A DNA stretch of 64,000 bases, from contig NZ_JAUTBL010000002.1 of the NCBI RefSeq assembly GCF_030819275.1, positions 126,501-190,500 of the forward strand. Direction: 5' to 3'. This document shows positions 13,379-22,969 of this stretch, in pieces (within the stretch, counting starts at the first letter, position 1; every line of letters starts with the position of its first letter). The translations under genes were made by a program, and so were the position numbers. The notes beneath the pieces were generated by a model. That model searched no databases. It was not told the origin of the DNA and saw nothing but the letters and a program-made list of their open reading frames with translations. The stretch comes from Agrobacterium larrymoorei (GTDB lineage: Bacteria; Pseudomonadota; Alphaproteobacteria; Rhizobiales; Rhizobiaceae).

Positions 13379-15205
13379 TTATTCGTCGTTCATCTTCAGC
13401 GCGGCGATGAAGGCTTCCTGCGGAATTTCCACCTTGCCGAACTGACGCATGCGCTTCTTGCCTTCCTTCTGCTTGTCCAGCAGCTTGCGCTTGCGGGTGG
13501 CGTCGCCACCGTAGCACTTGGCGGTCACGTCTTTGCGCAGCGCACGGACAGTCTCACGCGCGATCACCTTGCCGCCGATGGCGGCCTGGATCGGGATCTG
13601 GAACATGTGCGGCGGAATGAGTTCCTTTAGCTTTTCGCACATGCCGCGCCCGCGGCGGTCCGCTGCCGAGCGGTGAACCAGCATGGAGAGCGCATCGACC
13701 GGATCGCCATTGACGAGGATCGACATCTTCACCAGATCGCCTTCGCGGTAGTCCATGATGTTGTAGTCGAAGGAGGCGTAGCCCTTGGAGATCGATTTCA
13801 GGCGGTCGTAAAAGTCGAAAACCACTTCGTTGAGCGGCAGTTCATAGGTGATCATGGCGCGGTTGCCGACATAGGTCAGTTCCGTCTGGATGCCGCGACG
13901 ATCCTGGCAAAGCTTCAAGATGCCGCCGAGATACTCGTCCGGCGTCATGATCGTCGCCTTGATCCAAGGCTCGCGAATCTCCTTGATCTTCACCACGTCC
14001 GGCATATCCGCCGGGTTGTGAAGTTCCTTCTCCGTGCCGTCCGTCAGCGTCATCTCGTAAACGACGGAAGGAGCGGTGGCGACGAGATCGAGATTGAACT
14101 CGCGCTCAAGACGCTCCTGGATGATTTCCAGATGCAGCAGGCCGAGGAAGCCGCAACGGAAGCCGAAGCCGAGGGCTGCGGAGCTTTCCATTTCGAAGGA
14201 GAAGGACGCGTCGTTCAGGCGAAGCTTGCCGACGGCGGCGCGCAGATCTTCGAAGTCCGCCGCATCGACCGGGAAGAGACCGCAGAAAACCACGGGCTGT
14301 GCCGGTTTGAAGCCGGGCAGGGCCTTTTCCGTCGGGCGCTTGTCATCGGTAATCGTGTCACCGACGCGCGTGTCGGCCACTTCCTTGATCGAGGCGGTGA
14401 TGAAGCCGATTTCGCCAGGTCCGAGGCTATCGACGGTGACCATCTTCGGCGTCAGAACGCCGACACGCTCGATCGTGTACTTGGCACCAGAGCCCATCAT
14501 GCGGATCTGCTGGCCCTTGGTCAGCACGCCATCGATGATGCGCACCAGAACCATGACGCCGAGATAGGTGTCGTACCAGCTATCGACGAGCAGCGCCTTC
14601 AGCGCACCCTTCTCTCCGGCTTCGCTCTTTGGCGCAGGCAGCTTGTGAACGATGGCTTCCAGAACGTCTGGAATGCCGAGACCGGTCTTGGCCGAAATCA
14701 TCACGGCTTCGGACGCATCGATGCCGATAACTTCCTCGATCTGTTCCTTGATGCGATCCGGCTCCGCGGCAGGCAGATCGATCTTGTTCAGCACCGTGAC
14801 GATCTCGTGATTGTTGTCGATTGCCTGATAAACGTTGGCAAGCGTCTGCGCCTCCACGCCCTGCGAGGCATCCACCACCAGCAGCGAGCCTTCGCAGGCC
14901 GACAGCGAGCGTGACACTTCATAGGCGAAGTCGACGTGGCCGGGGGTGTCGATGAGGTTCAGCACATAGGTCTCACCATCATTGGCCTTGTAATGCAGGC
15001 GAACGGTCTGAGCCTTGATGGTGATGCCGCGCTCGCGCTCGATATCCATATTGTCCAGCACCTGCTCGGACATATCGCGCTCGGCAAGGCCGCCCGTCGA
15101 CTGGATCAACCGGTCGGCAAGGGTGGATTTGCCATGGTCGATATGGGCGACGATGGAGAAGTTGCGGATATGGTCGAGGGGCGTGCGGGTCGAATTGGTG
15201 CTCAT
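13379..15205 (-). CDS. lepA: Elongation factor 4 (LepA)
   Basis: A 608-residue translational GTPase. G1 is AHIDHGKST at about 20-28, G3 is DTPGH at 86-90 and G4 is NKID at 140-143. The C-terminus carries the LepA-specific domain ending in [17 protein letters not shown]. LepA binds stalled or mistranslocated ribosomes and back-translocates tRNAs, and affects 30S assembly. The chosen ATG gives [16 protein letters not shown], the family start; open sequence ten codons upstream lacks support. It is downstream of the nitrilase-like and GNAT genes on the same strand, 74 bases away. Confidence 0.96.
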   Translation of the reverse strand: MSTNSTRTPLDHIRNFSIVAHIDHGKSTLADRLIQSTGGLAERDMSEQVLDNMDIERERGITIKAQTVRLHYKANDGETYVLNLIDTPGHVDFAYEVSRSLSACEGSLLVVDASQGVEAQTLANVYQAIDNNHEIVTVLNKIDLPAAEPDRIKEQIEEVIGIDASEAVMISAKTGLGIPDVLEAIVHKLPAPKSEAGEKGALKALLVDSWYDTYLGVMVLVRIIDGVLTKGQQIRMMGSGAKYTIERVGVLTPKMVTVDSLGPGEIGFITASIKEVADTRVGDTITDDKRPTEKALPGFKPAQPVVFCGLFPVDAADFEDLRAAVGKLRLNDASFSFEMESSAALGFGFRCGFLGLLHLEIIQERLEREFNLDLVATAPSVVYEMTLTDGTEKELHNPADMPDVVKIKEIREPWIKATIMTPDEYLGGILKLCQDRRGIQTELTYVGNRAMITYELPLNEVVFDFYDRLKSISKGYASFDYNIMDYREGDLVKMSILVNGDPVDALSMLVHRSAADRRGRGMCEKLKELIPPHMFQIPIQAAIGGKVIARETVRALRKDVTAKCYGGDATRKRKLLDKQKEGKKRMRQFGKVEIPQEAFIAALKMNDE

Positions 15206-15279
15206 GTCCCGCGCTATAGAGGGTTTCGCGGGCAAATGGAAGCTGTTCTATGGCGGCAAGACGCGGCGAAATCGGCTTT

Positions 15280-16149
15280 TCAGGCCGGGAACTGTTCGCT
15301 CCAGTCACGCCGCGTCGCCACCTGTCCTTGCGTGCGCAGACGCGCCACATCGGCAAGGTCGATATCGACGATGAGCAGCGTGCTCTCCGTTACCGCGTCG
15401 CTCTCACTTTCCGCCACGATGCCATTGGCCGGCATGCCGTAGTCGGAGGGCACGTAAAGTGCGGCGCGACCGCGATTCTCATCGACCGCAGGCGACCACG
15501 GCGCCTCTCCGGCGGTGGGAGAAGAGAGGACGGCGAACTGGTTTTCCAAAGCGCGCGCCTGTGCACCGATCCGCACCCGATAAGAGCCCGCCAATGTGTC
15601 CGTGCAGCTTGGCGCCAGCACCAGTTCCACGCCCATCTCGGCAAGCCTGCGGCCCAGCATCGGAAACTCGTTGTCGTAGCAGATCAGAATACCGAGCTTG
15701 CCGATACTGGTATCGAAGGCTTTGAGACCTTCCACCCCCGCATCGATAAACCATTGTTCGCGCTCGAAACGCGTCATGATCTGCTTGTCTTGGTTGCCGA
15801 TCAGCCCGTCAGGCCCAAACAGCCAGGCGCGGTTGCGGAACTTGCCATCGGCATCCTTCACCGGTGCGCTGCCCGGCTGGAACAGGATCTGATGCTGACG
15901 CGCCAGTTCTTCGCAGAGCTCCACCCAGGATGGGATCAGGCTTTGCATCGCCTCGATCGAGCCATGCAGATCGGAGCGAACATCCGGCGGCAATTGCCCG
16001 GTCAGCGCCATGGCGGAATATTCCGGCAGCAGAAGCAGTTCTGCGCCTTTTGCCTTAGCGTCAGCCACGATTGCGGCGAGATGCTTGGCATACGCGTCCC
16101 AGGTTTCGATCAGCTCGATTGCATATTGGCAGGCGGCGAGCCGGGTCAT
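15280..16149 (-). CDS. Carbon-nitrogen hydrolase (nitrilase superfamily amidase)
   Basis: A 289-residue enzyme of the nitrilase superfamily. The catalytic triad is visible: Glu43 in LLLLPEYSA, Lys122 in GNQDKQIMTRFE and Cys157 in LGILICYDNEFP. These enzymes hydrolyse amides or nitriles in the cytoplasm; the substrate here is unknown. The start overlaps the upstream GNAT stop by four bases (ATGA), so the two are translationally coupled. The pairing of an amidase with an acetyltransferase hints at acylation and deacylation of one small molecule, which is inference. Confidence 0.92.
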   Translation of the reverse strand: MTRLAACQYAIELIETWDAYAKHLAAIVADAKAKGAELLLLPEYSAMALTGQLPPDVRSDLHGSIEAMQSLIPSWVELCEELARQHQILFQPGSAPVKDADGKFRNRAWLFGPDGLIGNQDKQIMTRFEREQWFIDAGVEGLKAFDTSIGKLGILICYDNEFPMLGRRLAEMGVELVLAPSCTDTLAGSYRVRIGAQARALENQFAVLSSPTAGEAPWSPAVDENRGRAALYVPSDYGMPANGIVAESESDAVTESTLLIVDIDLADVARLRTQGQVATRRDWSEQFPA

Positions 16150-16754
16150 TTGGAAATCCTTTTCATCCAGAAGGAGAGAGGCTTCGGGCTCTCTGCATCT
16201 TCATCCAGGTCCTGCCATGTGAAGCTGGTGCGAAGTTCCGGATGATGCGTATAGCCACGCTTGGCCCAGAAGTCGTTCAATGGCACGTAATCGGCGGGAC
16301 GGCGCGGATGATCGACCGGGCGTTCCACGGCGCAAAAGGTGCACCATTCAAAGCCGCCAAGGCGCTTTGCATGTGCCTCCCGCTCATCGAAGAAACGCAC
16401 ACCCACGCCATGGCCGCGATATTCGGGCAACAGCACGCTCTCGCCGAAATAGAAGATGCGCTGGAGATCGTAACCTGCGTCCAGAAAAGGCGTCTTCACC
16501 TCAGCCGTTTCCGCAATCATCGGCATGCCTGTGGACATCCCAACGATCTTTTCGCCGTCCATGGCCAGCACGAACACCGCACCCTCGGCCTTCGCGTAGG
16601 TCGAAAGATAGGTGTGCTCGTAATCGAACGATCCGTCATAGAGGTAGGGGAAAGCGCGAAAGACGGTAATGCGCAACCGTGACAGATCGTCGAAGAACGG
16701 TGCGGCATCGATGCCGGAAAGGGAACGGATTTCGACGGTCATGGGCATGTTCAC
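16146..16754 (-). CDS. GNAT family N-acetyltransferase
   Basis: A protein of about 200 residues with the acetyl-CoA-binding motif A, LPEYRGHGVGVRFFDER, near residues 108-125. It lacks other recognisable domains. It is the first gene of a two-gene unit with the nitrilase-like amidase. Three starts are possible in frame: GTG at 16754 with AAGGA eight bases upstream, and ATGs at 16748 and 16742. The first has the best ribosome-binding site; the third gives the cleanest homologue-like N-terminus (MTVEIRSL). Substrate unknown. Confidence 0.88.
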   Translation of the reverse strand: MNMPMTVEIRSLSGIDAAPFFDDLSRLRITVFRAFPYLYDGSFDYEHTYLSTYAKAEGAVFVLAMDGEKIVGMSTGMPMIAETAEVKTPFLDAGYDLQRIFYFGESVLLPEYRGHGVGVRFFDEREAHAKRLGGFEWCTFCAVERPVDHPRRPADYVPLNDFWAKRGYTHHPELRTSFTWQDLDEDAESPKPLSFWMKRISK

Positions 16755-16816
16755 CTGGATTTTCCTTGGTTATACCGTCATGGAAATGCTGTGCAAGTCT
16801 CGAAGGGAGCTGAACC

Positions 16817-17218
16817 ATGTCCGCAGTCGAAACCATCCGCGCCTATTACGATGCCTTCAACCGGCAGGATATGGATGCCTTTCTGGCGCTTCTGACCGAC
16901 GATGTGGTGCACGACATCAATCAGGGTGAGCGGCAGGTCGGAAAAGACGTTTTCGCCAAGTTCATGCAGCACATGAACCACTGCTACAAGGAAAACCTCA
17001 CCGACATGGTGATCATGGCCAGCGAAGACGGCAAGCGCGCCTCTGCGGAATTCGTCGTCAACGGCCAGTATCTGAAGACCGACGAAGGCCTGCCGGAAGC
17101 CAATGGGCAGACCTATGTCCTGCCCGCTGGTGCCTTCTTCGAGTTGAAGGATGGCAAGGTGTCGCGCGTGACCAACTACTACAATCTCAACGACTGGATT
17201 GCGCAGGTTGGTGCTTAA
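16817..17218 (+). CDS. NTF2-like / SnoaL-like ketosteroid isomerase-related protein
   Basis: A 133-residue single-domain protein with the cone-shaped NTF2 fold signature: an N-terminal helix (VETIRAYYDAFNRQDMDAFL), then ALLTDDVVHDINQGERQVGK, and a late strand VSRVTNYYNLNDWIAQ. Members of this superfamily are isomerases, cyclases or ligand-binding proteins. The length equals one domain. CGAAGGGAG provides a strong ribosome-binding site. The function cannot be assigned, and neighbours give no hint. Confidence 0.85.
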   Translation: MSAVETIRAYYDAFNRQDMDAFLALLTDDVVHDINQGERQVGKDVFAKFMQHMNHCYKENLTDMVIMASEDGKRASAEFVVNGQYLKTDEGLPEANGQTYVLPAGAFFELKDGKVSRVTNYYNLNDWIAQVGA

Positions 17219-17234
17219 AGGCTCAGGGCTTCGC

Positions 17235-17275
17235 TTGTGGCCATGGATCCTCGCCTCAAGGGCGAGGATGACGTT
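17235..17275. repeat. Short palindromic rhizobial intergenic repeat
   Basis: ATCCTCGCC (17247-17255) pairs with GGCGAGGAT (17261-17269) around TCAAG and is preceded by TGTGGCCATGG. I recognise the pattern CCATGGATCCTCG...CGAGGATGACG as a frequent palindrome after Agrobacterium genes. It may also act as a 3' end stabiliser for the two converging transcripts. Confidence 0.5.
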
Positions 17276-17303
17276 GGAGGAGGGGTTGTTGGACGAGCCC
17301 GCC

Positions 17304-17666
17304 TCACCTCTGCAGCACTATACCGAGTTCTGCCCGTAGCTTCTTTGTCAGCCCTGCCGCCACGAGTTCGTAGGAGCGGCGCACATAATGCTCAAGTTCC
17401 TCGCCTTCCAGCGGGGAATGATCGCCGATTGACACCCATTTGCGTTTGGCGAAATAGGGTGCCTGGGTAATGCCTTCCAGAGAGGTCAGGATTTCGAAAC
17501 TCTCTTCCGAGCATTTGACGACAAGCCGCCAGTCGTCCCGCTCTCCCAGCACCGCAAACACCTTGTCGCCGACCTTGGCAACATGCGAATCCCATTGATC
17601 GACAAACCGCACACCCGGCCAGGCCCCAAGCCTTGCGTCGAATGTCTTTCGCTCGAAAAGGCTCAT
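17304..17666 (-). CDS. MmcQ/YjbR family protein
   Basis: A 120-residue protein covering the complete YjbR/MmcQ domain (double-wing, CyaY-like fold). Typical segments are WDSHVAKVGDKVFAVLG and KWVSIGDHSPLEGEELEHYVRRSYELV. Some members have been described as DNA-binding, but the role is not settled. The start overlaps the stop of coaBC by four bases (ATGA), so it is translated as the last gene of that unit. It probably has no direct part in coenzyme A synthesis. Confidence 0.88.
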   Translation of the reverse strand: MSLFERKTFDARLGAWPGVRFVDQWDSHVAKVGDKVFAVLGERDDWRLVVKCSEESFEILTSLEGITQAPYFAKRKWVSIGDHSPLEGEELEHYVRRSYELVAAGLTKKLRAELGIVLQR

Positions 17667-18868
17667 TGCAGCTTCTCCGCGATCAGTGCGGCCAGTCGTT
17701 CGGCAACCTCCGCCTTCGAGAGATCGGGCCAGGCATCGACACCCTTTGCAGAGATGATCTTCACCTGATTGCGTGCTCCACCCATGATGCCGGTTTCAGG
17801 GGAGACATCATTGGCAACGATCATGTCGGCGCCCTTGCGCTGAAGCTTGGCGCGACCATTGTCCTCGACATTCTGGGTTTCCGCTGCAAAGCCGATCACC
17901 AGCGTGGGCCGCTTTTCGTGGTGGCCGACGGTCTTCAGAATATCGGGGTTCTCGGTCAGTTGCAGCGCCGGCGGCGCGTCACCCGGCTGCTTCTTGATCT
18001 TTTGCTCCGAAGAACTCGCGACGCGCCAATCCGCAACCGCGGCGACGAAGACGGCGATGTCGGACGGCAGCTTGCTAAGCACCGCGTCGCGCATTTCCTC
18101 GGCACGTTCTACATGAATGGTCGTCACGCCAGCGGGATCAGGGATCGTCACGGGGCCGGAGACGAGCGTCACCTCAGCGCCAAGCTTTGCGAGGGCGGCA
18201 GCAATGGCGTGGCCCTGCTGGCCCGATGAACGGTTGGCGATATATCGTACGGGATCGATTGGCTCGTGGGTCGGGCCGGAGGTTACGATGGCCGTCCTGC
18301 CCTTGAGCGGCTTTGGTGCATCGTCCAGCAACTGTTCGACAGCCTCTGCGATCTGCAAGGGCTCCGCCATGCGTCCGACACCGGCCTCGCCCTTTTCCGC
18401 CATCTCGCCCGCCATGGGTCCGATGAAGGCAATGCCATCGCCCTTCAGCGTCGCGATGTTGCGCCGGGTGGCCTTGGCCTCCCACATCTTCGGGTTCATC
18501 GCAGGGGCGACCAGAACAGGTCGGTCCGTCGCCAGCAGCACCGTGGAAGCGAGGTCATCCGCGATCCCGTTCGCCATCTTCGCCAGAAGATCGGCGGTTG
18601 CGGGTGCCACCAGAACGAGGTCGCAGTCGCGTGCCAGCCGGATATGGCCCACATCCTGCTCATCCTGCCGGGAGAAAAGCTCGGTGAAAACATGGGTGGC
18701 AGAGAGCGCGCCGACGGCGAGCGGCGTCACGAACTCCTGCGCGCCCTTAGTCATCACCGGCGTCACCTTCGCGCCGCGCTCTCTTAGTCGGCGGATGAGA
18801 TCGAGGCTCTTATAAGCGGCAATGCCGCCGGAAATGATGAGCAGTATATGCTTGTTCGACAGAGCCAT
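17663..18868 (-). CDS. coaBC: Bifunctional phosphopantothenoylcysteine decarboxylase/synthetase
   Basis: A 401-residue fusion enzyme that makes 4'-phosphopantetheine for coenzyme A: CoaB ligates cysteine to phosphopantothenate and CoaC decarboxylates the product. The N-terminal flavoprotein half has ISGGIAAYKSLDLIRRL and the APAMNPKMW segment with the catalytic Asn. The C-terminal CTP-dependent half has TSGPTHEPIDPVRYIANRSSG and AAVADWR. ATG at 18868 gives the usual MALSNKHILL start. The gene is preceded by a rhizobial palindromic repeat and overlaps the YjbR gene at its end. Confidence 0.96.
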   Translation of the reverse strand: MALSNKHILLIISGGIAAYKSLDLIRRLRERGAKVTPVMTKGAQEFVTPLAVGALSATHVFTELFSRQDEQDVGHIRLARDCDLVLVAPATADLLAKMANGIADDLASTVLLATDRPVLVAPAMNPKMWEAKATRRNIATLKGDGIAFIGPMAGEMAEKGEAGVGRMAEPLQIAEAVEQLLDDAPKPLKGRTAIVTSGPTHEPIDPVRYIANRSSGQQGHAIAAALAKLGAEVTLVSGPVTIPDPAGVTTIHVERAEEMRDAVLSKLPSDIAVFVAAVADWRVASSSEQKIKKQPGDAPPALQLTENPDILKTVGHHEKRPTLVIGFAAETQNVEDNGRAKLQRKGADMIVANDVSPETGIMGGARNQVKIISAKGVDAWPDLSKAEVAERLAALIAEKLQ

Positions 18869-18879
18869 GCGCAAAGACC

Positions 18880-18978
18880 AGTTTCCCGTTTAAGCGGGAA
18901 ACTACAGCATCGGCCCGAAAATCGAAATCGATTTTCGGGTTAGCATCATGCGTCGATTCAAATGGCTCCAGCCCTTGT
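18880..18978. repeat. Rhizobial palindromic intergenic element
   Basis: Two perfect stems lie side by side: AGTTTCCCG/CGGGAAACT (18880-18888 with 18895-18903) and the 11-bp CCCGAAAATCG/CGATTTTCGGG (18914-18924 with 18929-18939). They are followed by AGCATCATGCGTCGATTCAAATGGC. I recognise this as the dispersed RIME-like element of Rhizobiaceae. It occupies nearly all of the prfC-coaBC gap and may attenuate or process a shared transcript. Confidence 0.6.
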
Positions 18979-18992
18979 TTGGCAAAGTGCAA

Positions 18993-20576
18993 TCACGCCG
19001 CCTTGGCGACGTGATATTCCTTGATGGCGACCATCTTGATCGCCGGAAAACGCTCGGCCTCGTAGCGCAGCGAGAAGGCATCCTGCGCGAGAAACACCGG
19101 GTCACCGTCGAGATCGCGAGCAATATCGCCACGCTTGACGTTTAGGAACTTCTCGAACTCCGCAGGCTGGTCGGACGAAATCCAGCGGCAGACGGAGAAG
19201 CGTGACATTTCGAATGATACCGGCAGGCCGTATTCGCCCATCAGCCGCTCCTTCAATACGTCGAGCTGCAGTGCGCCGACAACGCCGACAATCGCAGGCG
19301 AGCCGTCTTCAGGCGAAAACAGCTGCACCACGCCCTCTTCGGCCATCTGCTGCAGTGCTTCTTTCAACTTCTTCGCCTTCATCGCATCTTCAAGCCGCAC
19401 GCGACGAAGAATTTCCGGCGAGAAGTTCGGCACGCCCTGGAAGACCAGGTTTTCGCCTTCGGTGAGCGTATCGCCGATGCGGAGCGTTCCGTGGTTGGGA
19501 ATACCGACCACATCGCCGGCATAGGCCGTATCGGCCAACTGGCGCTGCGAGGCGAAGAAGAATTGCGGGGCGGTCAGGCCCATCTGCTTGCCGGTACGAG
19601 CAAGACGTGCCTTCATGCCGCGCTCCAGCTTACCGGAGCAGATACGCGCAAAGGCAATGCGGTCGCGGTGGTTCGGGTCCATATTGGCCTGGATCTTGAA
19701 GACGAAGGCCGTCATCTTTTCTTCGGCGGCATGCACGAGGCGGGTATCGGCCACTTGGTCACGCGGCGGCGGGGCGAAATCGCCAAGCGCGTTGATGAGA
19801 TCGCGCACACCGAAGTTACGAAGCGCCGAGCCGAAGAAGACCGGCGTCATATGGCCTTCGAGAAACGCCTGACGGTCGAAGGGACGGCAGGCCTCCATCG
19901 CCAGTTCCGTTTCCTCGATAAAAGCGTCCCGCTCGTTTTCCGGCAGGCGGTCAGCCACGGCCTGTGGGCCGTTGACGGGCAAACCATCGACCTGCGTATC
20001 GTTGCCGCGGAAGGTGTTTTCGGCAAGATTGTAAGCGCCGCAGAAGGTCTTGGAGCGTCCGACAGGCCAGGTAATCGGCGCGGTATCGAGCGCCAGCTTC
20101 TCTTCCACCTCATCGAGAATCTCGAAGGGGTCGCGGCTTTCGCGGTCCATCTTGTTGATGAAGGTGATGATCGGAATGTCGCGCATGCGGCAGACTTCGA
20201 ACAGCTTCAGCGTACGCGGCTCGATACCCTTGGCGGCGTCGATCACCATGATCGCGGCGTCCACTGCCGTCAGCGTACGATAGGTGTCGTCTGCAAAGTC
20301 TTCGTGACCGGGCGTATCGAGAATGTTGAAGACCCGGTCATTATATTCGAAGGTCATAACCGAGGTTACGACCGAGATGCCGCGCTCGCGTTCGATCTTC
20401 ATCCAGTCCGAACGGGTCTGGATGCGATCCTTCTTGGCCTTCACTTCACCGGCAAGCTGGATCGCTCCGCCGAACAGCAAGAGCTTTTCGGTCAGCGTCG
20501 TCTTACCCGCATCCGGGTGCGCGATAATAGCAAAGGTGCGGCGGCGGGAGACCGCCTCGGCAAGTGTTTCGGCCAT
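18993..20576 (-). CDS. prfC: Peptide chain release factor 3
   Basis: A 527-residue translational GTPase that recycles RF1 and RF2 after peptide release. G1 is AHPDAGKTT at about 19-27, G3 is DTPGHEDF, and G4 is NKMD in FINKMDRESRDPFE. The RF3-specific insert GRSKTFCGAYNL and a C-terminal RF3 domain are present, at standard length. AGAT precedes the start weakly. It reads toward coaBC with a palindromic repeat between them, and diverges from dut. Confidence 0.96.
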   Translation of the reverse strand: MAETLAEAVSRRRTFAIIAHPDAGKTTLTEKLLLFGGAIQLAGEVKAKKDRIQTRSDWMKIERERGISVVTSVMTFEYNDRVFNILDTPGHEDFADDTYRTLTAVDAAIMVIDAAKGIEPRTLKLFEVCRMRDIPIITFINKMDRESRDPFEILDEVEEKLALDTAPITWPVGRSKTFCGAYNLAENTFRGNDTQVDGLPVNGPQAVADRLPENERDAFIEETELAMEACRPFDRQAFLEGHMTPVFFGSALRNFGVRDLINALGDFAPPPRDQVADTRLVHAAEEKMTAFVFKIQANMDPNHRDRIAFARICSGKLERGMKARLARTGKQMGLTAPQFFFASQRQLADTAYAGDVVGIPNHGTLRIGDTLTEGENLVFQGVPNFSPEILRRVRLEDAMKAKKLKEALQQMAEEGVVQLFSPEDGSPAIVGVVGALQLDVLKERLMGEYGLPVSFEMSRFSVCRWISSDQPAEFEKFLNVKRGDIARDLDGDPVFLAQDAFSLRYEAERFPAIKMVAIKEYHVAKAA

Positions 20577-20666
20577 CTAACAAATCCTGTGGAATTGCGG
20601 GCTATCTAGCGTTTCGAGCCCGCTTTTGCAATTGACCTTGACCCCGCCAGCGCAAACTAATGCCGC

Positions 20667-21137
20667 ATGAACACGCAAAACGCCCCGTCTCCCGCCCTGA
20701 AACTCATCCGTCTTCCTAATGGTGAAGGCATTGAGTTGCCATCCTACGAGACCGCCGGCGCCGCCGGCATGGACCTTCGCGCCGCCGTCGAGGCAGGTGA
20801 AACCATGACCCTTCGTCCCGGTGAGCGAGCACTGGTGCCGACCGGTTTCATCTTCGAGGTGCCGCTCGGCTATGAGGCGCAAATCCGCCCACGCTCCGGC
20901 CTCGCCATCAAGAATGGCATTACCTGCCTGAATTCCCCGGGCACGGTGGATAGCGATTATCGCGGTGAGGTGAAGGTGATCCTCGCCAATCTCGGGCAGG
21001 AAGATTTTATCATCGAGCGCGGCATGCGCATCGCTCAAATGGTCATCGCGCCGGTAACGCAGGTGACGGTCACTGAGGTGACTGAATTCACGCGAACCGA
21101 ACGCGGCGCCGGTGGCTTTGGATCGACGGGCGTCTAA
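20667..21137 (+). CDS. dut: dUTP diphosphatase
   Basis: A 156-residue trimeric dUTPase that converts dUTP to dUMP, keeping uracil out of DNA and feeding thymidylate synthesis. All five motifs are visible: AAGMDLRA (about 33-40), [10 protein letters not shown] (75-84), [10 protein letters not shown] (92-101), ERGMRIAQM and the C-terminal arm [10 protein letters not shown]. The conserved Asp95 positions the attacking water. It diverges from prfC and is separate from the nucleoside operon, although the function is related. Confidence 0.96.
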   Translation: MNTQNAPSPALKLIRLPNGEGIELPSYETAGAAGMDLRAAVEAGETMTLRPGERALVPTGFIFEVPLGYEAQIRPRSGLAIKNGITCLNSPGTVDSDYRGEVKVILANLGQEDFIIERGMRIAQMVIAPVTQVTVTEVTEFTRTERGAGGFGSTGV

Positions 21138-21203
21138 CGATCACGACGTTGTGAGTCGACGCGTTGTGGAGTATGTGTCGAAGGACGACGAAGGGACATC
21201 TCC

Positions 21204-21821
21204 ATGACGATCACGACAATCCTTGCCTATGCGATGGCATTATTCATTGCCGCGGCCATTCCGGGTCCGGGCATGACGGCGATCGTTGCGCGCGCCCTCG
21301 GTTCAGGTTTCCGTGAGACGTTCTTCATGGGGCTCGGTCTGGTGCTGGGGGATATGGTCTATCTGACGGCTGTCATCCTCGGTCTCGCCTTTGTCGCCCA
21401 GACCTTTCAGGAAGCCTTTATGGTGCTGAAATTCGCCGGTGCCGCCTATCTGCTTTATATTGCCTGGAAGCTCTGGACCGCAGGCCTTCTGCCGCAGGAT
21501 TTGCAGGCGAAGAAAAGCACCAGTATCGGCATGTCCTTCCTGTCCGGTCTGTTCATCACGCTCGGCAATCCCAAGACGATGTTGTTCTATGTCGCGCTCG
21601 TCCCGACCCTGATCGACATCCGCGGAATCGGCTTGTCCGAATATGCGGTTCTGATCGCCCTCACCTTTAGCGTGCTGATGGCGGTATTGCTGCCCTATAT
21701 TCTGCTGGCGTCCAAAGCCCGCACATTGCTGAAGCGCCCAAGCGCCTTGACCATCCTCAACCGTACCGCAGCAGGCATCCTGGCGGGGACGGCGGCGATG
21801 ATCGCGACACGCGCCAGCTGA
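21204..21821 (+). CDS. LysE/RhtB family amino acid exporter
   Basis: A 205-residue membrane protein with six hydrophobic segments and the family motif AAAIPGPGMTAIVARALGSG in the first helix pair. The loop FLSGLFITLGNPKTMLFYVAL contains the second conserved GNPK signature. LysE/RhtB proteins export amino acids such as homoserine, threonine or leucine from the cytoplasm. The substrate cannot be determined. It stands between dut and cysK, with AAGGGACATCTCC upstream as a ribosome-binding region. Confidence 0.92.
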   Translation: MTITTILAYAMALFIAAAIPGPGMTAIVARALGSGFRETFFMGLGLVLGDMVYLTAVILGLAFVAQTFQEAFMVLKFAGAAYLLYIAWKLWTAGLLPQDLQAKKSTSIGMSFLSGLFITLGNPKTMLFYVALVPTLIDIRGIGLSEYAVLIALTFSVLMAVLLPYILLASKARTLLKRPSALTILNRTAAGILAGTAAMIATRAS

Positions 21822-21961
21822 GAATATTCTTCCACATAAGCCATGGATATTGGTGATCTATCCCGGGTACCTGGCCCTTTAAGCACGTTTGTTCTCTGGC
21901 TTCCCTGCCAGTATCGCCCTATCCTGCGCGCGATTGCATGACATAAGGCAGGAGAGCAGGC

Positions 21962-22930
21962 ATGTCGGAAGCGAAGAAACCCGGACGCGGACGCATCTAT
22001 TCCTCGATCACCGAAACCATCGGTGACACGCCGCTGGTGCGTCTGGACAAACTGGCGCGCGAAAAGGGCGTTAAGGCGACGCTTCTGGCAAAGCTTGAAT
22101 TCTTCAACCCCATCGCTTCCGTCAAGGATCGCATTGGCGTCGCGATGATCGAATCCCTTGAAGCACAGGGCAAGATCACGCCCGGCAAGACAACGCTGGT
22201 CGAACCGACATCGGGGAATACCGGCATTGCGCTCGCATTCGCCGCTGCCGCCAAGGGTTACAAGCTCATCCTCACCATGCCGGAAACCATGTCGGTGGAG
22301 CGCCGTAAGATGCTCGCACTGCTCGGTGCCGAATTGGTGCTGACCGAAGGTCCCAAGGGCATGAAGGGCGCCATTGCCAAGGCGCATGAATTGGCTGAAA
22401 CGCTGCCTGACGCCATTATTCCGCAGCAGTTCGAAAATCCAGCCAATCCGGAGATCCATCGCAAGACCACGGCAGAGGAAATCTGGAACGATACCAATGG
22501 TGATGTCGATATCTTCATCGCCGGCATCGGCACAGGCGGCACGATCACCGGCGTCGGGCAAGTTCTGAAATCTCGTAAGTCTGATCTGAAGGTCGTGGCC
22601 GTGGAGCCGACGGACAGTCCCGTTCTCTCTGGTGGCACGCCCGGCCCACACAAAATCCAGGGCATTGGCGCCGGTTTTGCGCCGAGCATTCTCGACACCA
22701 AGGTCTATGACGAGATCGTTACCGTCAGCAATGACGATGCCTTTGAAACAGCGCGTCTTGCAGCTCGGCTGGAGGGCGTTCCGGTTGGGATTTCATCCGG
22801 CGCAGCCCTCGCTGCCGCCATCAAGGTCGGCTCGCGGGAAGAGAATGCCGGAAAGACCATCGTGGTGATCATTCCCTCCTTTGCCGAGCGCTATCTCTCG
22901 ACGGCGCTGTTCGAGGGGCTTGGCCTGTAA
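21962..22930 (+). CDS. cysK: Cysteine synthase A (O-acetylserine sulfhydrylase)
   Basis: A 322-residue PLP enzyme that condenses O-acetylserine with sulfide to form cysteine. The pyridoxal Lys is Lys55 in [11 protein letters not shown]. The substrate loop [13 protein letters not shown] is at about 81-93 and the phosphate-binding [10 protein letters not shown] near 183. The length and motifs fit CysK rather than CysM or cystathionine beta-synthase. A hairpin (22945-22965) follows and lies between this gene and the converging deoA. Confidence 0.94.
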   Translation: MSEAKKPGRGRIYSSITETIGDTPLVRLDKLAREKGVKATLLAKLEFFNPIASVKDRIGVAMIESLEAQGKITPGKTTLVEPTSGNTGIALAFAAAAKGYKLILTMPETMSVERRKMLALLGAELVLTEGPKGMKGAIAKAHELAETLPDAIIPQQFENPANPEIHRKTTAEEIWNDTNGDVDIFIAGIGTGGTITGVGQVLKSRKSDLKVVAVEPTDSPVLSGGTPGPHKIQGIGAGFAPSILDTKVYDEIVTVSNDDAFETARLAARLEGVPVGISSGAALAAAIKVGSREENAGKTIVVIIPSFAERYLSTALFEGLGL

Positions 22931-22969
22931 AAACAGCAGAAAGCGCGCGGCAGCAGATGCCGCGCAGCC

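Noticed and set aside
13673..14914. A 413-codon frame antisense to lepA
   Set aside because: A shadow of a highly biased housekeeping gene; it has no domain, ribosome-binding site or neighbour support. The same holds for the long frames opposite prfC, infB and nusA.
22945..22965. GCGCGGCA/TGCCGCGC hairpin between cysK and deoA as a terminator
   Set aside because: The stem is perfect, but neither strand has a T-run after it, so intrinsic termination is not supported.
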